From: Myrica gale
Taxonomy: Eukaryota; Streptophyta; Magnoliopsida; Fagales; Myricaceae
Direction: 5' to 3'
NCBI GenBank assembly: GCA_963930655.1
Contig: OZ005602.1
Span: forward strand, 2,611,501 to 2,675,500
Length of the DNA: 64,000 nucleotides
This document shows, one piece after another, positions 33,840 through 52,568 of this stretch. A program made the translations under genes and the position numbers. The stretch's first letter is position 1; every line of letters starts with the position of its first letter. The notes beneath the pieces were generated by a model. That model had not been told where the DNA came from, ran no database searches, and saw nothing but the letters and a program-made list of their open reading frames with translations.

Positions 33840-34391
33840 GCCTAGGACCACCTTCTATGAACAAATAATGAAAATTAATCGGACGGCCGGATCACGCTCG
33901 CACGGAACTTGTCATCTGAACGAGATATACGCAAACGGTTTAAGAATGGATCCCACGAGAGAATGACGTTATGCAGACGTGTCCTATCACGTGATCGCAT
34001 CAAAGCACAATCCGACGTGGCACGCGGAAAATCGTGTGGAGATTGGAGAAGAAGCTCAGAATCCAATGGGAGGAATGAGGAAGAGGAAAAGGGAGGGAGG
34101 GCAAAATCGGGAGAGAGAAATTGGTGGAAAGATGGTCCCTCAATGATACAGGTCGTGAGCTGGCAAGACGGGGTGATGGAACACGTGGAGGTCGGCCAAC
34201 TGGAGTGGTCCCATCTAGCTGGTCACCTTGTACGAACACGGAGCTGTTTGATTTTAGCAACGTGCGCGTCGAGGCTGGACAGCGACGTCTGGGGCGTTTT
34301 TTTGAGAGCCCCAAGGTGCGTGATAGGGAACCGTACTCAAACAGCTGAGCTGCACAAGTTTTCTAAACATTGGGCGCGCCTTTGACTCGTG
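33840..34391. other. GC-richer unassigned stretch
   Basis: Composition is noticeably richer in G and C than its surroundings, with several ACGTG/CACGTG-type words (for example CACGTGATCGCATC and ACACGTGGAGG). Overlapping frames of 75-158 codons exist on both strands, but none has recognisable motifs or splice partners. It could be an orphan promoter-like segment. Confidence 0.35.
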
Positions 34392-34917
34392 TAAGGGTGG
34401 GCACCGAAAACGAGGAAATTTATTTCGGTTCCGCTCCGGAATGCATCGGAAGGAATTTAAATTGGAATTTTCGGAATTAGAATTAGAAATTTCGTCCTAA
34501 TTTTTTAAGTTGTATTTTGTATGTCAAATAATTTTAAATTATAATTATAATTAAACAATTAAATTTTAAAATAATATTTTTACTATTTTATGATGTTAAA
34601 ATAAACTATAAATTAAAATTACAACTAAACAATTAAATTCTAAAACAAAATAAACTCTAAATTAAATTTTCAAAAAACTACTAAACAAACAATTAACTGT
34701 ACAAATAAATAAACAACTAAACATTCATAAAAAATCTAAATTGAAATAGACAAATTCTAATTTTAAAAGATTATACCGGAACTGGAAATTTCGGTATTTC
34801 CGCCGAAATTTCCTATTCTGATTCCAGAAATTCCCTAAAATAGTATCCAGTTCCGTTACCGAAAACGGCCAGAACTGTTACCGGAACTCCGGAAACTGGA
34901 ATAAATGTCCACCCTTA
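34392..34917. mobile_element. hAT-like MITE
   Basis: The element begins TAAGGGTGGGCACCG and ends GTCCACCCTTA, an inverted terminus typical of non-autonomous plant hAT elements. Sub-terminal GGTTCCG/CCGGAACT words also recur inverted. The flanking 8-mers GACTCGTG and CACTAGAG agree at 5 of 8 positions, a worn 8-bp target duplication at best. No transposase. Confidence 0.6.
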
Positions 34918-37900
34918 CACTAGAGGCTCATCCCGTCCTAGTCGGCCCTAATGATTATTTCTCTATATATTCAAGACTTGAAACTATTTTAGCAAGTATT
35001 AAATTTTAGTAACTTCTCAATATTATTTTCCTTATCTTATCATCACTTAATAATATCATAAATTTCATTGTTTTAATTATTTTAACTTATGTTCTTATAA
35101 TACTAATACATAGTTTGAAACGATATATCGACGTACGTTATAGTGATTATTCAATGGTTGGAACGACGAAAATATTTTATTTTTAGACAAACTGTATATA
35201 ATAGAAGTGTATGAGTTTGAATCTTACTTTCTCCGAATAAATATTTGACTTAAATAATATTTAGATTATAAGACTGGTTCAAGTGTTCGAAATTTATCGA
35301 TGTATTTTCAGTCCGAGATATTTGTTTATAATTATTTGTAGTTATATATACATATGTTTATGTTATGTTTACATAAGATTGAGAATTCTCCATCAAATAC
35401 CCATATATCTCAAACCTTTTGCATAGAATGTGACAGTGAAATACATGGGTCAGCGTGAAACTCGTTGAAAATCACTTGTTTTTATGCACTCTTTGACGTG
35501 AAAAAGGGCCGAGATAGAAGTATATATGACGTAATGGATGATTCTTCATTTCAATTCGTATCAATTTGTTTAGACGTCTTGTCAAAAAAATGATTCTGAG
35601 ATACTAAGCCAGAGATGTGAAAGGGCCTCCATGGTCCATGTGTGGAGAACATGAAACCTAGTGGGGTCCTAAAAATCCTCTAAAATCTTGTCGAAGATAA
35701 GGTTCCGGCCCTCAACTAGATATTTCGAATTATTATCCTGTGCGCCAAAAAAATATCAACCATCTTGGTTGTCGCAGTGGCTAGCTGATGGAAACTAGAG
35801 ATATCGAAAAGGGGGAAAAAAGTTGTGGGTGGGAATCAAAGCATGCACTAGCAAAGCTGTTGAAAGCAGAAGGTATTAAACGAAAATGACGTAGAAAGCT
35901 TTACAGATAAACCCTAAGGGAGGAGAGGAGAAGACGGGAAACTCATTCGGGTTGGTGTGAAATGCATAAACCAGTGGTCACAATCCAAGAGAAAAAAGGC
36001 AGTGGATTTAGAACCAGCCAGGTGATTCAACTTGAAATGCCTGGCCGGGTCTTTTGGTTGGCTGCTGTTTCCTTCATCTTTCAGGCACCACTCATGGATG
36101 ACCCAGAAAGTGACTCGCATTTCATGCCAAAACAGTGAAATGCCCCAACTTGTTGCCACATTTTGTGTGCTTTATAAGGGATCGATAGAGGCGTATAGAG
36201 AGAGACTTGACTGAGCTGTGGCCAAAATGATGGAAACAACTGGAATTTTTCGTAAAGCCCTGGGACACGAGTATCTTGACGAGATACCAGGCTATTAAGT
36301 GGGTACTTTTGGTCGGCAGGTTGTGCATGATTTGCCCAAGATTTCTTCTGTTTGTTTCCCTGATCAGTTTTCTTTCCCGTTCAGAAAAAAAAAAAGTATC
36401 CAGAATTCCGTCCCCCATTGAATGTGGCCCCTCCCCTCATATCTGCCTATGCGGTTCACGTACGTTACGTACTGTCGTTTGTAGAAACTGGGAAGTACGT
36501 ACGGAGTAGTACCATTCCCCTTCTTCTTCTTTTTCTAAGAGTACTATTCCCCTTCATGATCAGTTGCTTTCACCCATCCGTTTTTAATTTTTAACACCTT
36601 TGTGTTTTTATACCAAATGGTAATTAATTGTCCTCGATCGTACACATAAGTCCCCATAGCCTCGAGAAAACTTCGCCTCTTGGATGAACTGTTTTCCCTT
36701 CTGTTTCCACAGTACAATAGTTACCTAACATCTGCAATTTTCTGGAAAATTGTACGAAAGTCTTAAACTTTACATCGATCTTTACGACTTATATTAATAC
36801 TCAAAACAATTACCTTCACAATCCTCTTTGATCTGTATGTCATCGTCATCAATTTTCCACATAAATTGCGCAATAATCATTAAATAGTACTATATGTCTC
36901 GCATTGTTCAAAGTTTAATATGAACAACCCACTTTACTCAAAACTTAATACAAACTATATTGAATAACTTAAGATCCATATGATATGTATGTCTCTTTTC
37001 AAATTGCATGATGTAATAATTTAGAGAAAGACAAATGGAATGCTCATAAAATATTATATGTCATATTGTTTAAAGTTTAATACAGACAACATTAAATACC
37101 TCAATCCAATCACATGTGAGTTAGATGTTAGATGCTTCTGGTTAAACCTGCTATGTTTTTCTTTTTAGTGTCTAATCAAAAGCATGCCAGACCAAAAAGA
37201 AAACACCCACTAAATTTAAATCCCAAACATGCTACACTCTGATTGGCCATGGACAAGTCAGAGATGCCCCAGAAACCTAACGGGCTAAAAGTTGTCTAAA
37301 AATCTTACTAAAAACATTCGTGAAGTTCTTTGTGTTTGCTTGGCTTTTTGCATTAATATCAGAATCGGACCTCATTTTCACCTTATCGCTGGCCATCAGC
37401 CTCGTATTGGCTCAAAGGAGTTATCATTTTTTCCTTTAAGCCTCTCGATTTGGATAAGAATACTCTTTGAAAAAATATATATTATATTCACTCACAAATT
37501 ATTATAAATTTTATAATTTACACACCTGAAACTACTGTGTTTGAGACATTACACACATAATCTACTAATCCTTAAAACATTACACTCTCCGTCTATTTTT
37601 AATTTTTGTATCAAATTGGATGAAAAGTAATTTTTAAACGAAATGAGATTATGCACTTAAATGTAATCTGTCATTCGACTTTTTTTAAAGGCATAATTGA
37701 CATTTCATATTTTTTAAAAATCAATTTCCGTCTTACTTGACAGAAAAAAAATAGACAGAGGGAGCAAAGTATTAGGGATTGGATAGTTTGTGTGTGCAAT
37801 TTCTTAAGCGTGATAGTTTACGATGCAAAGTGTAAAACAAGCTATAGTTCGTCGGTCAAAATATTTTTCTTCTTAATTTATTGTTAAAATACACCGTGTA

Positions 37901-38998
37901 AACTCTACAATATTCAATGATGTTTGTGCTAATTACTAAAAGTATTATAAATGCGACAACATTTAACGCAAGGTGTGTCTATCTCTTTTAGAATTAGATA
38001 GTTTAAACTTCAATCCGAATAGCAAATTGATCAAGTTGATCTATATCTCTAAACCTCTTATACTCTTAGATTCACTTATGTAAGAGGTTACACTGCTGAA
38101 AATTACTGACCATGAATACAACAAAAACAAAGGCTTATACACCAAACCCTAGGGTTTATGATTTGGTTTTAAATTAATATAAAAACAAAACTACTCCTCT
38201 CGATTGTTGAGGGTACAGATCATATATATGCAGAAAGATGCAGCGAATCCGCCAAAGAAATTATTAGCAATTTTTTTTCATCATAAAGATGAAAAAGATA
38301 AGCTAAAATTCAAATATTTAAGGCAATTCATGCCATCATGCTAAGAATCATATATACTAGCTAGACATTTTTAGATAATAGACATATAGTTTAATAAGCC
38401 CACTTGGTCACGAAGGGCTTCCACACCAAATCCACGCTCAAACACACAACCGCACATTAATATTGTAGTGGTACACAATTACCACATGGTTTTTTCTTGT
38501 GCTTGTTTCTTTTATTTTTTTATTTTTTGTACTATATATTATGCTTTTTTAATATAATATTTTTTTTTAAAAAGGGATTAAGCCTATTCAACAAAGTAGT
38601 TGCTCTCATAAAGGAAAAGAATAGCACGCTATAAAAGTATGTACAGTGACAAGTAAGGGACACGTCCTCGGGCTAATTATTTGAATGGTGGGGGAATTTT
38701 TTCGAATTTAAATTAGGGTTCGGTACCATGTGAGGATTTCATTGGTCAAACCAAGTCAAAGTATGATAAAGAAAGGGAAGCACGAGAGAGCCGAGACGGA
38801 AAACAAAATGTAGACCTATGATTAGGCTCGATCGATAGGTAATTAATTTGGACTAATATTCCAATTGCTTAACTGTATTTGGTATTTGATTAGTCAAAAC
38901 CCTACTCAACATGTGCAAAACAAACATGTCGTGTTTCTAACAATAAAACCTATTGCCACCACTTTATATGCATCGGATTCGGACGGATTGGTCATACG
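34918..38998. other. Gene-free AT-rich region
   Basis: No exon or RNA gene is supported. The stretch 35150-35290 resembles the SINE-like tract at 12905-13020. The stretch 35880-36420 is more balanced in composition and has open frames of 60-98 codons, but no recognisable motif. A weak hairpin (CCAGGTGATTC...GCCTGG) near 36018-36050 is not convincing as a microRNA. Confidence 0.45.
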
Positions 38999-39205
38999 CA
39001 GTGGCGGAGTCAGTGATATAATCAATGGGGGGCAAACTTCTAAGAAAATTCAAAGGAGTTAGCTTGGGTGCTTGAGCTTAAAGGGGGCAGACTGAAGATA
39101 TTAAGGAGGGCAAGCTTTAAAAAAAAAAATTACATGTAAAAAAAAAATTTTGGGGGAGCCAACCGAGGCAGTGGCCCCGGTTTGCCCCTCTTGCCTCCGC
39201 CTGTG
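38999..39205. mobile_element. Short hAT-like MITE (GTGGCGGAG family)
   Basis: A 207-bp element starts CAGTGGCGGAGTCAG and ends CTTGCCTCCGCCTGTG. Flanks are GTCATACG (38991-38998) and GCCATACA (39206-39213), 6 of 8 identical, as expected for an aged 8-bp duplication. The interior has A runs and a GGCCCCGG-type right part that also occurs at 8150-8345 and 9550-9595. Confidence 0.6.
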
Positions 39206-39734
39206 GCCATACACTAATTGACCTGAGAATGCAATGACAAACCAAACTCCAAAACACTTGAATGAGCTGCCTCGCAATTTAAGTATCATTTAAATTAAAG
39301 ACTTACTCGCATGTTAGTTTAAAAGTGAAAATCCGTTCTTCTAACCATCAAATTATCGAGCGTTGGGACACTAATTTTTTTTTCAAAATATATATTTTTT
39401 AATTTAAATATTTTTTTCTCTTTGATGAGGGGGAGGGGTCGTGCATATAGGTTATTTTTGTCATAGCTTTTTAATCACGCATTTATTGGATTTATTCCAA
39501 TACATAATGTCAAACTAATGAGGCCTATTAAAAATAAATATATCCTAAGGTGATGATAATGTAAATTATTCGAGTCTCATACATGTCGGGTATTGTTATT
39601 AGTTTACTACGAATGCACATAGTAATTGACAATTGAAATACCTGTATTAGTCTAATTTAAATACATTTTTGTATCCAATTTTTGTCTCTTAATATTTCAG
39701 CTCGTCAACTCTAGCTCTCTCTCTACAACATATA

Positions 39735-39878
39735 GGGTAAGTTTGTTTACCGGAATTTTGGGAAATATTCTCAAAATTTTGAGAATCTCTTTGAATGTTG
39801 AAGTTTATTGAAGTGTATGTGTAAAAGTTGAAAATTTTGAAGTATGTTTGTTTTGTTGTTGGGCAAACAAACGTGTCC
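39735..39878. mobile_element. Tourist-like MITE, family A copy
   Basis: It begins GGGTAAGTTTGTTTACCGG and ends GGGCAAACAAACGTGTCC, inverted ends with 3-bp flanks ATA on both sides (39732-39734 and 39879-39881). The interior has the AAATTTTGAG...TTGAAGTTTATTG phrases shared with 53261-53399. Confidence 0.6.
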
Positions 39879-40713
39879 ATAATAAATTACCTCCGCATGT
39901 GTATGTGTGGGGAACTGAAACTGTTTTTGAAGGAAAGTTTTTTTTCGCTCTCTCTTCTTCTTTTTTATAGGGGTCAATGAAAATCGCCTAGCGTACCTCC
40001 ACTACCAGCGTCAAAAATACCGATCCACAATAAAAATTGAGAGCCGGCTACCTGCGGTGACTTGTACAACCTTAAATTTCATTAAATTTCGTCCTCGATT
40101 TATTATAATTTATTAATTTTCACTTCTTAATCATATCTTTTAGAGTTTTATTGAACGAAAAGAAATAAAACAATGTAAGTCGATCTTAATGGTCAGTAAC
40201 TTACCAAAAGGTGCAACTCAATGAATCTCGATCGTTTGAGAGGAAATAATGCAATATAATTAACTTTTGATGCTCGAAAGTTGTACTTGTCAAATATGAT
40301 ACACTTAATTCTGACGGTTTTTGCTTCAATGCTTTATTTTATTTTCTTAACTATTTCTCTGGATTTTCTTTTATCCATTGGCAAAACAATAGAGTATATA
40401 AACCCAATCCAACATATAATTTGAGTCCTATATTCATAGACTATAGTATGTCCCATAACGTGAATAATAAAGAAAAGAGAAGTGATGTATTAAAGTCGAA
40501 AGAAGCATATCCTGTCCTTAAAAAAGCCTATTGATCGAACTAGCTAGCTTAGGAGATGCATGCAATAGCTTGATTTCTCCTCCAAAAAGCACACAACAAT
40601 AACTGATCAGCCTCGTGGAGGGAATTGGAACGCACCAAATAACCTGCCCTTTGACAAATGCTGCTATAATATACAAACTCGGTTCACACGACTTATGTTA
40701 ACTGTTATTTTGA

Positions 40714-40880
40714 CATTTAAAATTTTACACACAATAAAAAATTACAATATAATATCTTTTTTTCCATCAAATCATTACTTTTCACTACAAAAAATATACA
40801 AAATTACTTCTCTCTTTATTTTTTCATCAACCTCAATACCTAAAATTTTAACAACCTTAAAATTTTACTTCTCAAACACA
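40714..40880. mobile_element. MITE family A, internal fragment
   Basis: AAAATTTTACACACAATAAA, ATTACAATATAAT, ATCAAATCATTACTTTTCAC and AATACCTAAAATTTTAACAA follow in the same order as in 41707-41903. The termini are worn away. Confidence 0.55.
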
Positions 40881-41706
40881 GCAGTCACGTTGAAAAGATG
40901 TTCAGTTTGAAGCGGACATAACATAACATATGACAACAACACCAGTACTTATTGTCTTTAACTTGTTTGCTCTTGACAAGACACGTTTTAATGTGCTTCA
41001 TGTTGTACAAGATTCAAACCCTCTTCCTTAGGACAAAATTGAAAAATAGGAATTTTCCGGCCTAGCTAGGTTATTTGCACCCTAAACACTAAATAAATTA
41101 AAGAGTTTGATATAAGTTTTATGAGAAAATATCATACTCTATATCTATAGACAAAAATCAAATTATACTTTATAAATTTTTTTTACTCCCGATAAGTTTT
41201 GGAAATATATTAATCATCACTTTCCGTTCAATTTGACTGTTAAACTACATGAAAAAAAAATAAGTGAACATGCCCCTATAAAATAAAATTAATAAAAACG
41301 TTGAGAAATAAAAAAAAAAGAATGATATATAAAAGCACGTACTTTAAAATCAAAGAAAAAAGATAAATAAATTGCCGACGCATACCCTTCTTCGACTCTG
41401 AACCGTATCCAGTCGACCAATTGGTTTCGTTGTCTCCATACCAGCATAACAACGTAGGTTGGGATCATTTACGACCATCAAAAAGTACGGTCCGGATCAC
41501 TTTACTAATCTAAGTGGTACTACAAGATGCCACGCATACAACATCTCGTGACCTACGATAGCCTCGACCCGTATCGGCTTCACTCACAACAACGTGCGTG
41601 TTCTAATTAATGCCACTTTTATGTTTCTCGCTTATAGGTTAGGAGGAGGATATATTTTACGTCGGCACCGTTTAGATAAAGATAAATATGATAAAAAAAT
41701 ATTAAA

Positions 41707-41903
41707 GGTGCGTTTGTGTACTAAAATTTTACCCCCTCTAAAATTTTAATACAATTAAATATTACAATATAATCTCTTTCTCCACATCAAATCATTACTA
41801 TTCACTACAAAAAATATAAAAAATTACCTCTCTCTTCACTTTTTCACTAAACTCAATACCTAAAATTTTAACAACACTAAAATTTTACAACACAAACACA
41901 ACC
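41707..41903. mobile_element. Tourist-like MITE, family A copy
   Basis: The element starts GGTGCGTTTGTGTAC and ends CACAAACACAACC, followed by TAA. The left flank reads AAA, so the 3-bp duplication is imperfect. The interior is nearly the same as 40714-40880 and, reversed, as the units at 42510-43290. No coding capacity. Confidence 0.6.
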
Positions 41904-42509
41904 TAAATTATTTAATATTATATATATATAATTTCGAACAGCATTACTTACAATATAGTCTGCAAGTTATATTTATTTATTTCTAATTACACTATACAAT
42001 TTGAGAGGATATTACAGAAAATTCTAATTCATTATGTTATATATTATGGAAACAAAAATCTTAAAATTTCCTTTGTGGAATCTATTTCTCTTTTGTATAA
42101 TTTCATATAAGTGAGTAATATTTAAGAAAAATTATTCTTTATATTTTAGCTAACAAAATTTAAATACCGCGTTAAATATTACTAAGGGACTCTTCAGTTT
42201 TAGACCTCTTCCTAACACAAAAATATCATTTACCGATCTAAAATACGAATTTAATTATATTTAACCCTCAAATTATCAAAATACATCAATGTTCGTACTA
42301 TTATAAGATTCTACTATCTAAAGTTGTAGAAAATAGACTAAATATAATATCGACAATTGAAATTTATTATTTAAAGGATATTTGTGCATTTTAATAGTTT
42401 GAGTGCTAAATATGATAGAAACTTGTAGTTCTGTTAAATGACATTTTAGTTATAATTCAAAGATTATAAGCGAGAATCTTTCCATATAACTAATACATAA
42501 AGATACTGA

Positions 42510-43290
42510 GGATGTTTGAGGGTGAAAATTTTGAGTATTGGGGTTTGAAAAATATTATAAAGTAAATATATGTTATGAGAGTTGGTGAAAAAGTAAAGAA
42601 AGAGAAGATTTTTAATAAGTATTATAATAATAAAAAATTATGTGGTGAATTTTTTATGATTAAACCCAAATATTTGAGCCCAAATATTTGGGCACCAAAC
42701 ATATTGGTATGTTTGAGGGTGAAAATTTTGGGTATTGGAGTTTGGGAAATATTATAAAGTAAAGATATGTTACGAGAGTCGGTGAAAAAGTGAAGATAGA
42801 GAAGATTTTTAATAAGTATTATAATAATAAAAAATTATGTGGTGAATTTTTTATGATTTAACCCAAATATTTGAGCCCAAATATTTGGGCACCAAACATA
42901 TTGGTATGTTTGAGGGTGAAAATTTTGGGTATTGGAGTTTGAGAAATATTATAAAGTAAAGATATGTTACGAGAGTTGGTGAAAAAGTGAAGATAGAGAA
43001 GATTTTGAATAAGTATTATAATAATAAAAAATTATGTGGTGAATTTTTTATGATTAAACCCAAATATTTGAGCCCAAATATTTGGGCACCAAACATATTT
43101 ATGTTTGAGGGTGAAAATTTTGGGTATTGGAGTTTGGGAAATATTATAAAGTAAAGAAATGTTATGGGAGTTGGTGAAAAAGTGAAGATAGAGAATATTT
43201 TTAATAAATATTATAATAAAAAATTATGTGGTGAATTGTTTAGTAGTAAACTTAAAATTTTGAGCCCAATTAATTGGGGCTCAAACATGC
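42510..43290 (+). repeat. Four-unit head-to-tail MITE array
   Basis: Four units start at 42512, 42709, 42906 and 43101 (periods 197, 197, 195). Each starts ATGTTTGAGGGTGAAAATTT and carries GTTGGTGAAAAAGTGAAGA or GTCGGTGAAAAAGTGAAGA (AAAAAGTAAAG in unit 1). The first three close with CCAAATATTTGGGC...ACCAAACATA. Unit 4 is more diverged at its right end (GGGGCTCAAACATGCCC). The unit is a family A MITE: its interior matches 41707-41903 reversed. The ATATTTGAGCCCAAATATTTGGGC part forms its own small palindrome. Confidence 0.85.
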
Positions 43291-45254
43291 CCTTATTTTG
43301 CAAAAAAACAATATTAAATAAAATCTTATTCGCTATAGAGTACATATTTTTTTAAAAAAAAATGTGTAGGATATACTTGAAAAATAAGAAGACTTTAAAT
43401 AGATTATACCAATTCTTTATTCTCTTATACCTTTTCAAACATGGGTTGAACTTTATTTTTTCTAACCAACAAAATAAAATCTAAAGAGATTTATCCCGTC
43501 CAAATACATTTAGATTATATATAATGCATCCGTTTACATTATCTTAATATAATGAAAAATTAATGGTAATAATTATTAATGTATAATTTCTTAGGTTGAC
43601 AAAAACTTTAATAACCATAAATTTGTGGCTTGACTAATTTGGGACCATAAAATCCATCTTAAATAATTTCTCAATTAACTGATATTAAAAGGCTATACTT
43701 TGAATTTTATGAAATATCTCGAAAATATAAATAAATTTGTAATTAAATGCGAATTTAATAAGATAATCAAATGAACTTTATGAGATCTAACTATTCAAAT
43801 AATGATTCAGCAATGTGTTGTTTTTCAATTTCCACGTGACACGTTGTAATTTTTTGGTCTTAAAAAAATAAAATAAAATAAAAATTATTTATCCGGAGTG
43901 AAATTTGGTGAGGGTTTAGTGGCACGTACGAGGGGGAGGATAATGAACTTTATTCGTGAGCACAGCTGGAACATAGCGGGAGACAGCTGGCAGTACGGCG
44001 GCGGATACGCAGCTACCGTCGCCGTTTCGTCCTTTTTTTAACTAAAAAAAAAAACGTAGCTGTGCCTGTCTCCATATGGAGATACCCTCCGCTTATTGTA
44101 ATTGAGGAGATGGGTGGGGGGGAATTCTTAGCTCGCTCACATCTTCACTTTTCAGTGCCTTTTCTGCCCTTTTCCTTTTTTTAAAATGCCAAATGGGGGG
44201 ACTTCATACGTGATCTATCTTCCCTTTGGGAATCAGAGTTGAGCAGTTTGGCGTTTGGTATTGGTGGAGGGTCATTGGTATTGGTATTGGTATTGGTGGA
44301 GGGGGCATTTGGGAGGATCGGTGGTGACCGAGAGAGATGGACAGAGGGAAGTGGGTCTCGCTTGGGACCCACACTGCTCGAATATGACTCATTTGCCCGA
44401 ATAAGTGTAAGTCCCGTGCGAGATCCACACATCTGTGTCCCTCTCTCTTCAGAGTTGCACCTGTAATATCCTGGTCGCATTTGGGAACTCTGCGTTTTTA
44501 CTTTTCTACCATTTTTTTTACAATTTTATAAAATGGAGGTTAGAGGCACATAAATTTAGCGGTGCCCATTGTAGAGCGGTTATCAAAATCTATGGTAATA
44601 AACTAATTACAAGATGGATTGTGTCCGTTTGATCTTGGATTATTTTTGATCATCTTCGCGCGGTATTATAAAATAATCTCCGGATTATGTCCTTTTTTTA
44701 AAAAAAATTTAGTTGTAATCTTTTAGGTTACATTTAAAGTGAAGCAAAGGGTCATGGGGTCCAATCCTTTTGTTGGAAGTAGATCTACGCGAGTGTAATG
44801 AGATTATTCTAGGAAAAAAGTTCTTTTATGTCTAGCACTTGCCAATTATTTTAGTAAACAAAAAAGAAACTTAATTTTTTTGGGTCCTATCTTTAATTAT
44901 AGCTAAGTTTAAGTGAATCTTTGATTTATAAATTCTATTTATATCTTCCTTGAGTATTTATAAGGTGACATTTGGAAACCACCTAATGTAAAGTCTCGAC
45001 CTTTGATGCTAATTGATGAGATTAATATTAGATGAAAATTAATATTGATCTTGATATTTTGTAGAGATAAAGTATAATCATTAATTTTTGGTTCAAATTA
45101 ATCTCGAAAAGTGCATAATTTACAAGATTCGTAATCGATAAGCGAAATAACATAAAATTGATAATTCGGGATGAGAAAATGTTAGAACTCCGATAGTTAA
45201 TAGGTGAAAAGTTTACTTTTTCAAAATGCTGGAACTCTAATATTTAATGGGTGG
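43291..45254. other. Intergenic, no gene seen
   Basis: AT-rich to 43860, then a more GC-balanced segment (43860-44480) with a short TTGGTA hexamer repeat near 44268-44300. Open frames of 65-99 codons on both strands around 44181-44632 overlap each other and show no recognisable domain. I would not call a gene. Confidence 0.45.
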
Positions 45255-45370
45255 AAAGTGTAATCCCAATGAATTGGTCTAGTGGTTAAAACTTGCCTTT
45301 AGTGGTATGTTCCTTTCAAGATACCAAGTTCAAAACCTCATAGGTTCTAACAACATTTGATGCCATCCTT
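45255..45370 (+). mobile_element. SINE-like tRNA-derived tract
   Basis: ATTGGTCTAGTGGTTAAAAC is a good polymerase III box A. CAAGTTCAAAACCTC about 48 bases downstream is a plausible box B. The 3' end is obscured by the adjoining family B MITE. Confidence 0.5.
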
Positions 45371-45371
45371 T

Positions 45372-45559
45372 GAGGGTGTTCGGTTAGGAGTGTTTTGAGG
45401 ATTTTTTGTGTTTTGAGAATTTTTAGGTGATGCTAACTTTATTGGTATGCGTGTTGTAGTTATTCTTATGTGAGGTTAAAAATGATGTTTGGTTGTAGGA
45501 TTTTTGTATTATGAGAATTAAAAAAATCTTGAGGATTTTTTGTTTAACGAAAAACCCCT
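45372..45559. mobile_element. Tourist-like MITE, family B copy 2 (reversed)
   Basis: It starts GAGGGTGTTCGGTTAGGAG and contains GATGCTAACTTTATTGGTAT and GCGTGTTGTAGTTATTC, the reverse complement of phrases in the copies at 7942 and 52949. The right end reads CGAAAAACCCC. The target duplication is unclear. Confidence 0.6.
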
Positions 45560-46254
45560 TTATCTTATTTGTGTGGGACTATAGGACTACACAGATCATA
45601 ATAAGATTAGTTGAGATGCGCGTAAATTAGTCTGAACACTTTATTAGAAAAAGAAGAAGTAAAAAGTGTATTTTTTTCCATAAGTTTTTCTCTAGTGGGA
45701 AGAGAGATTTGGGTTTTTAAAGGTCATTTTAAAGATTAAAAGAACTATGATTAGTGATATTTATATACGATAGAATATTCTAAAGATTCTGATTCATGGA
45801 GAAAATAATTAGTAAAGTGCACATCAAGGTCACATCACGTATAAAAATACAATATTCTAGATATAATAGAAATTACATGAATGAAAGAGAACCAGCGCCT
45901 ATAAGCCCTTTTCTGATTGGACAAGTCTTAATCTTATCAGACAAAACAACCAACTAGACCTTTCAATTAGGGCAACCGATTTTTTTTTTTGCAAAAAAAA
46001 AAAAAAAATTCTTTGAAAAATCCTCTATAGTCTCTTCATGTTACGAACGTAATTAACCCGAAAGACAATGGCAATTTCATGCACCGACCCTAACGAAAAG
46101 CAACAAAAGAGAGCTCAAAGGAAGAACACAAGTCAAAGTTCTCATTAACCTCAAAATCTTTTTGATAAAACGGTAAAAAATACCCGGAGATACTCTTAAC
46201 AAATCCGGCAATTCGGTTGTTTGATCGGGGCAAATCCGTCCTTGGGTCTCCTCT
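45560..46254. other. Distal promoter region of the hexokinase gene
   Basis: No exon is seen. It contains poly-T/poly-A runs near 45980-46010 and otherwise ordinary AT-rich DNA leading into the TATA box at 46256. Confidence 0.5.
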
Positions 46255-46262
46255 TTATAAGT
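46255..46262 (+). promoter_or_regulatory. TATA box of the hexokinase gene
   Basis: TCTTTATAAGTACC is followed by a CT-rich stretch at 46309-46338, typical of a plant leader. A start near 46285-46300 would give a 5' UTR of about 330 bases that includes two short upstream ORFs. Confidence 0.55.
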
Positions 46263-46314
46263 ACCCCTCACTTCGCTTTCCAACGTTAGAACTTTAGTGC
46301 AAAACCCCGTCTCT

Positions 46315-46338
46315 ATGTCTCTTTCTCTCTCTCTCTAG
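46315..46338 (+). promoter_or_regulatory. uORF 1 in the hexokinase leader
   Basis: ATG at 46315 opens a 7-codon frame (M-S-L-S-L-S-L) that ends TAG within the CT microsatellite. Whether it is transcribed depends on the start site. Confidence 0.5.
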
Positions 46339-46537
46339 CCTTTCTTCGAGCAAATCATCTACACCGCCTCACCGGCGAGTTTCAACGACAACAACGCCGG
46401 AGTAACAGTCCGGTGAACTGCCGGTGGGTTGTTGCGATTCTCCTAACGGAACGAATTCAAGGACCACGTCGTTTTGACTGTTTGATAGCTTGGGGAAGGA
46501 CGGTAAAAAGACTGGAGGGGCGTGCTGGGGTGTGTGC

Positions 46538-46609
46538 ATGTCGAGACGGCGTGGTTTTGGGGATAGGCATACGACGGAAGGCAAAAGACGCCGTATTTGT
46601 ATGGTCTGA
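46538..46609 (+). promoter_or_regulatory. uORF 2 in the hexokinase leader
   Basis: ATG at 46538 opens a 23-codon frame, very rich in Arg (MSRRRGFGD...RRRICMV), ending TGA at 46607-46609. That is 17 bases before the main ATG at 46627. A uORF ending this close leaves little room for reinitiation and could lower translation of the main frame. Confidence 0.55.
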
Positions 46610-46626
46610 CTGATCGGAGGTGATAG

Positions 46627-52568
<5,942 letters not shown>

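Noticed and set aside
33909..34385. 158-codon plus-strand frame and overlapping minus-strand frame of 104 codons
   Set aside because: Low-confidence composition bias in a GC-richer stretch. No recognisable motif, and the two strands compete.
35990..36100. Possible microRNA precursor hairpin (CCAGG...CCTGG)
   Set aside because: The stem is only a few base pairs and no known plant microRNA sequence was recognised.
44181..44480. Pro/Thr/Asn-rich frame on the minus strand
   Set aside because: The repetitive NTNTNT part comes from the TTGGTA microsatellite. Nothing else supports a gene.
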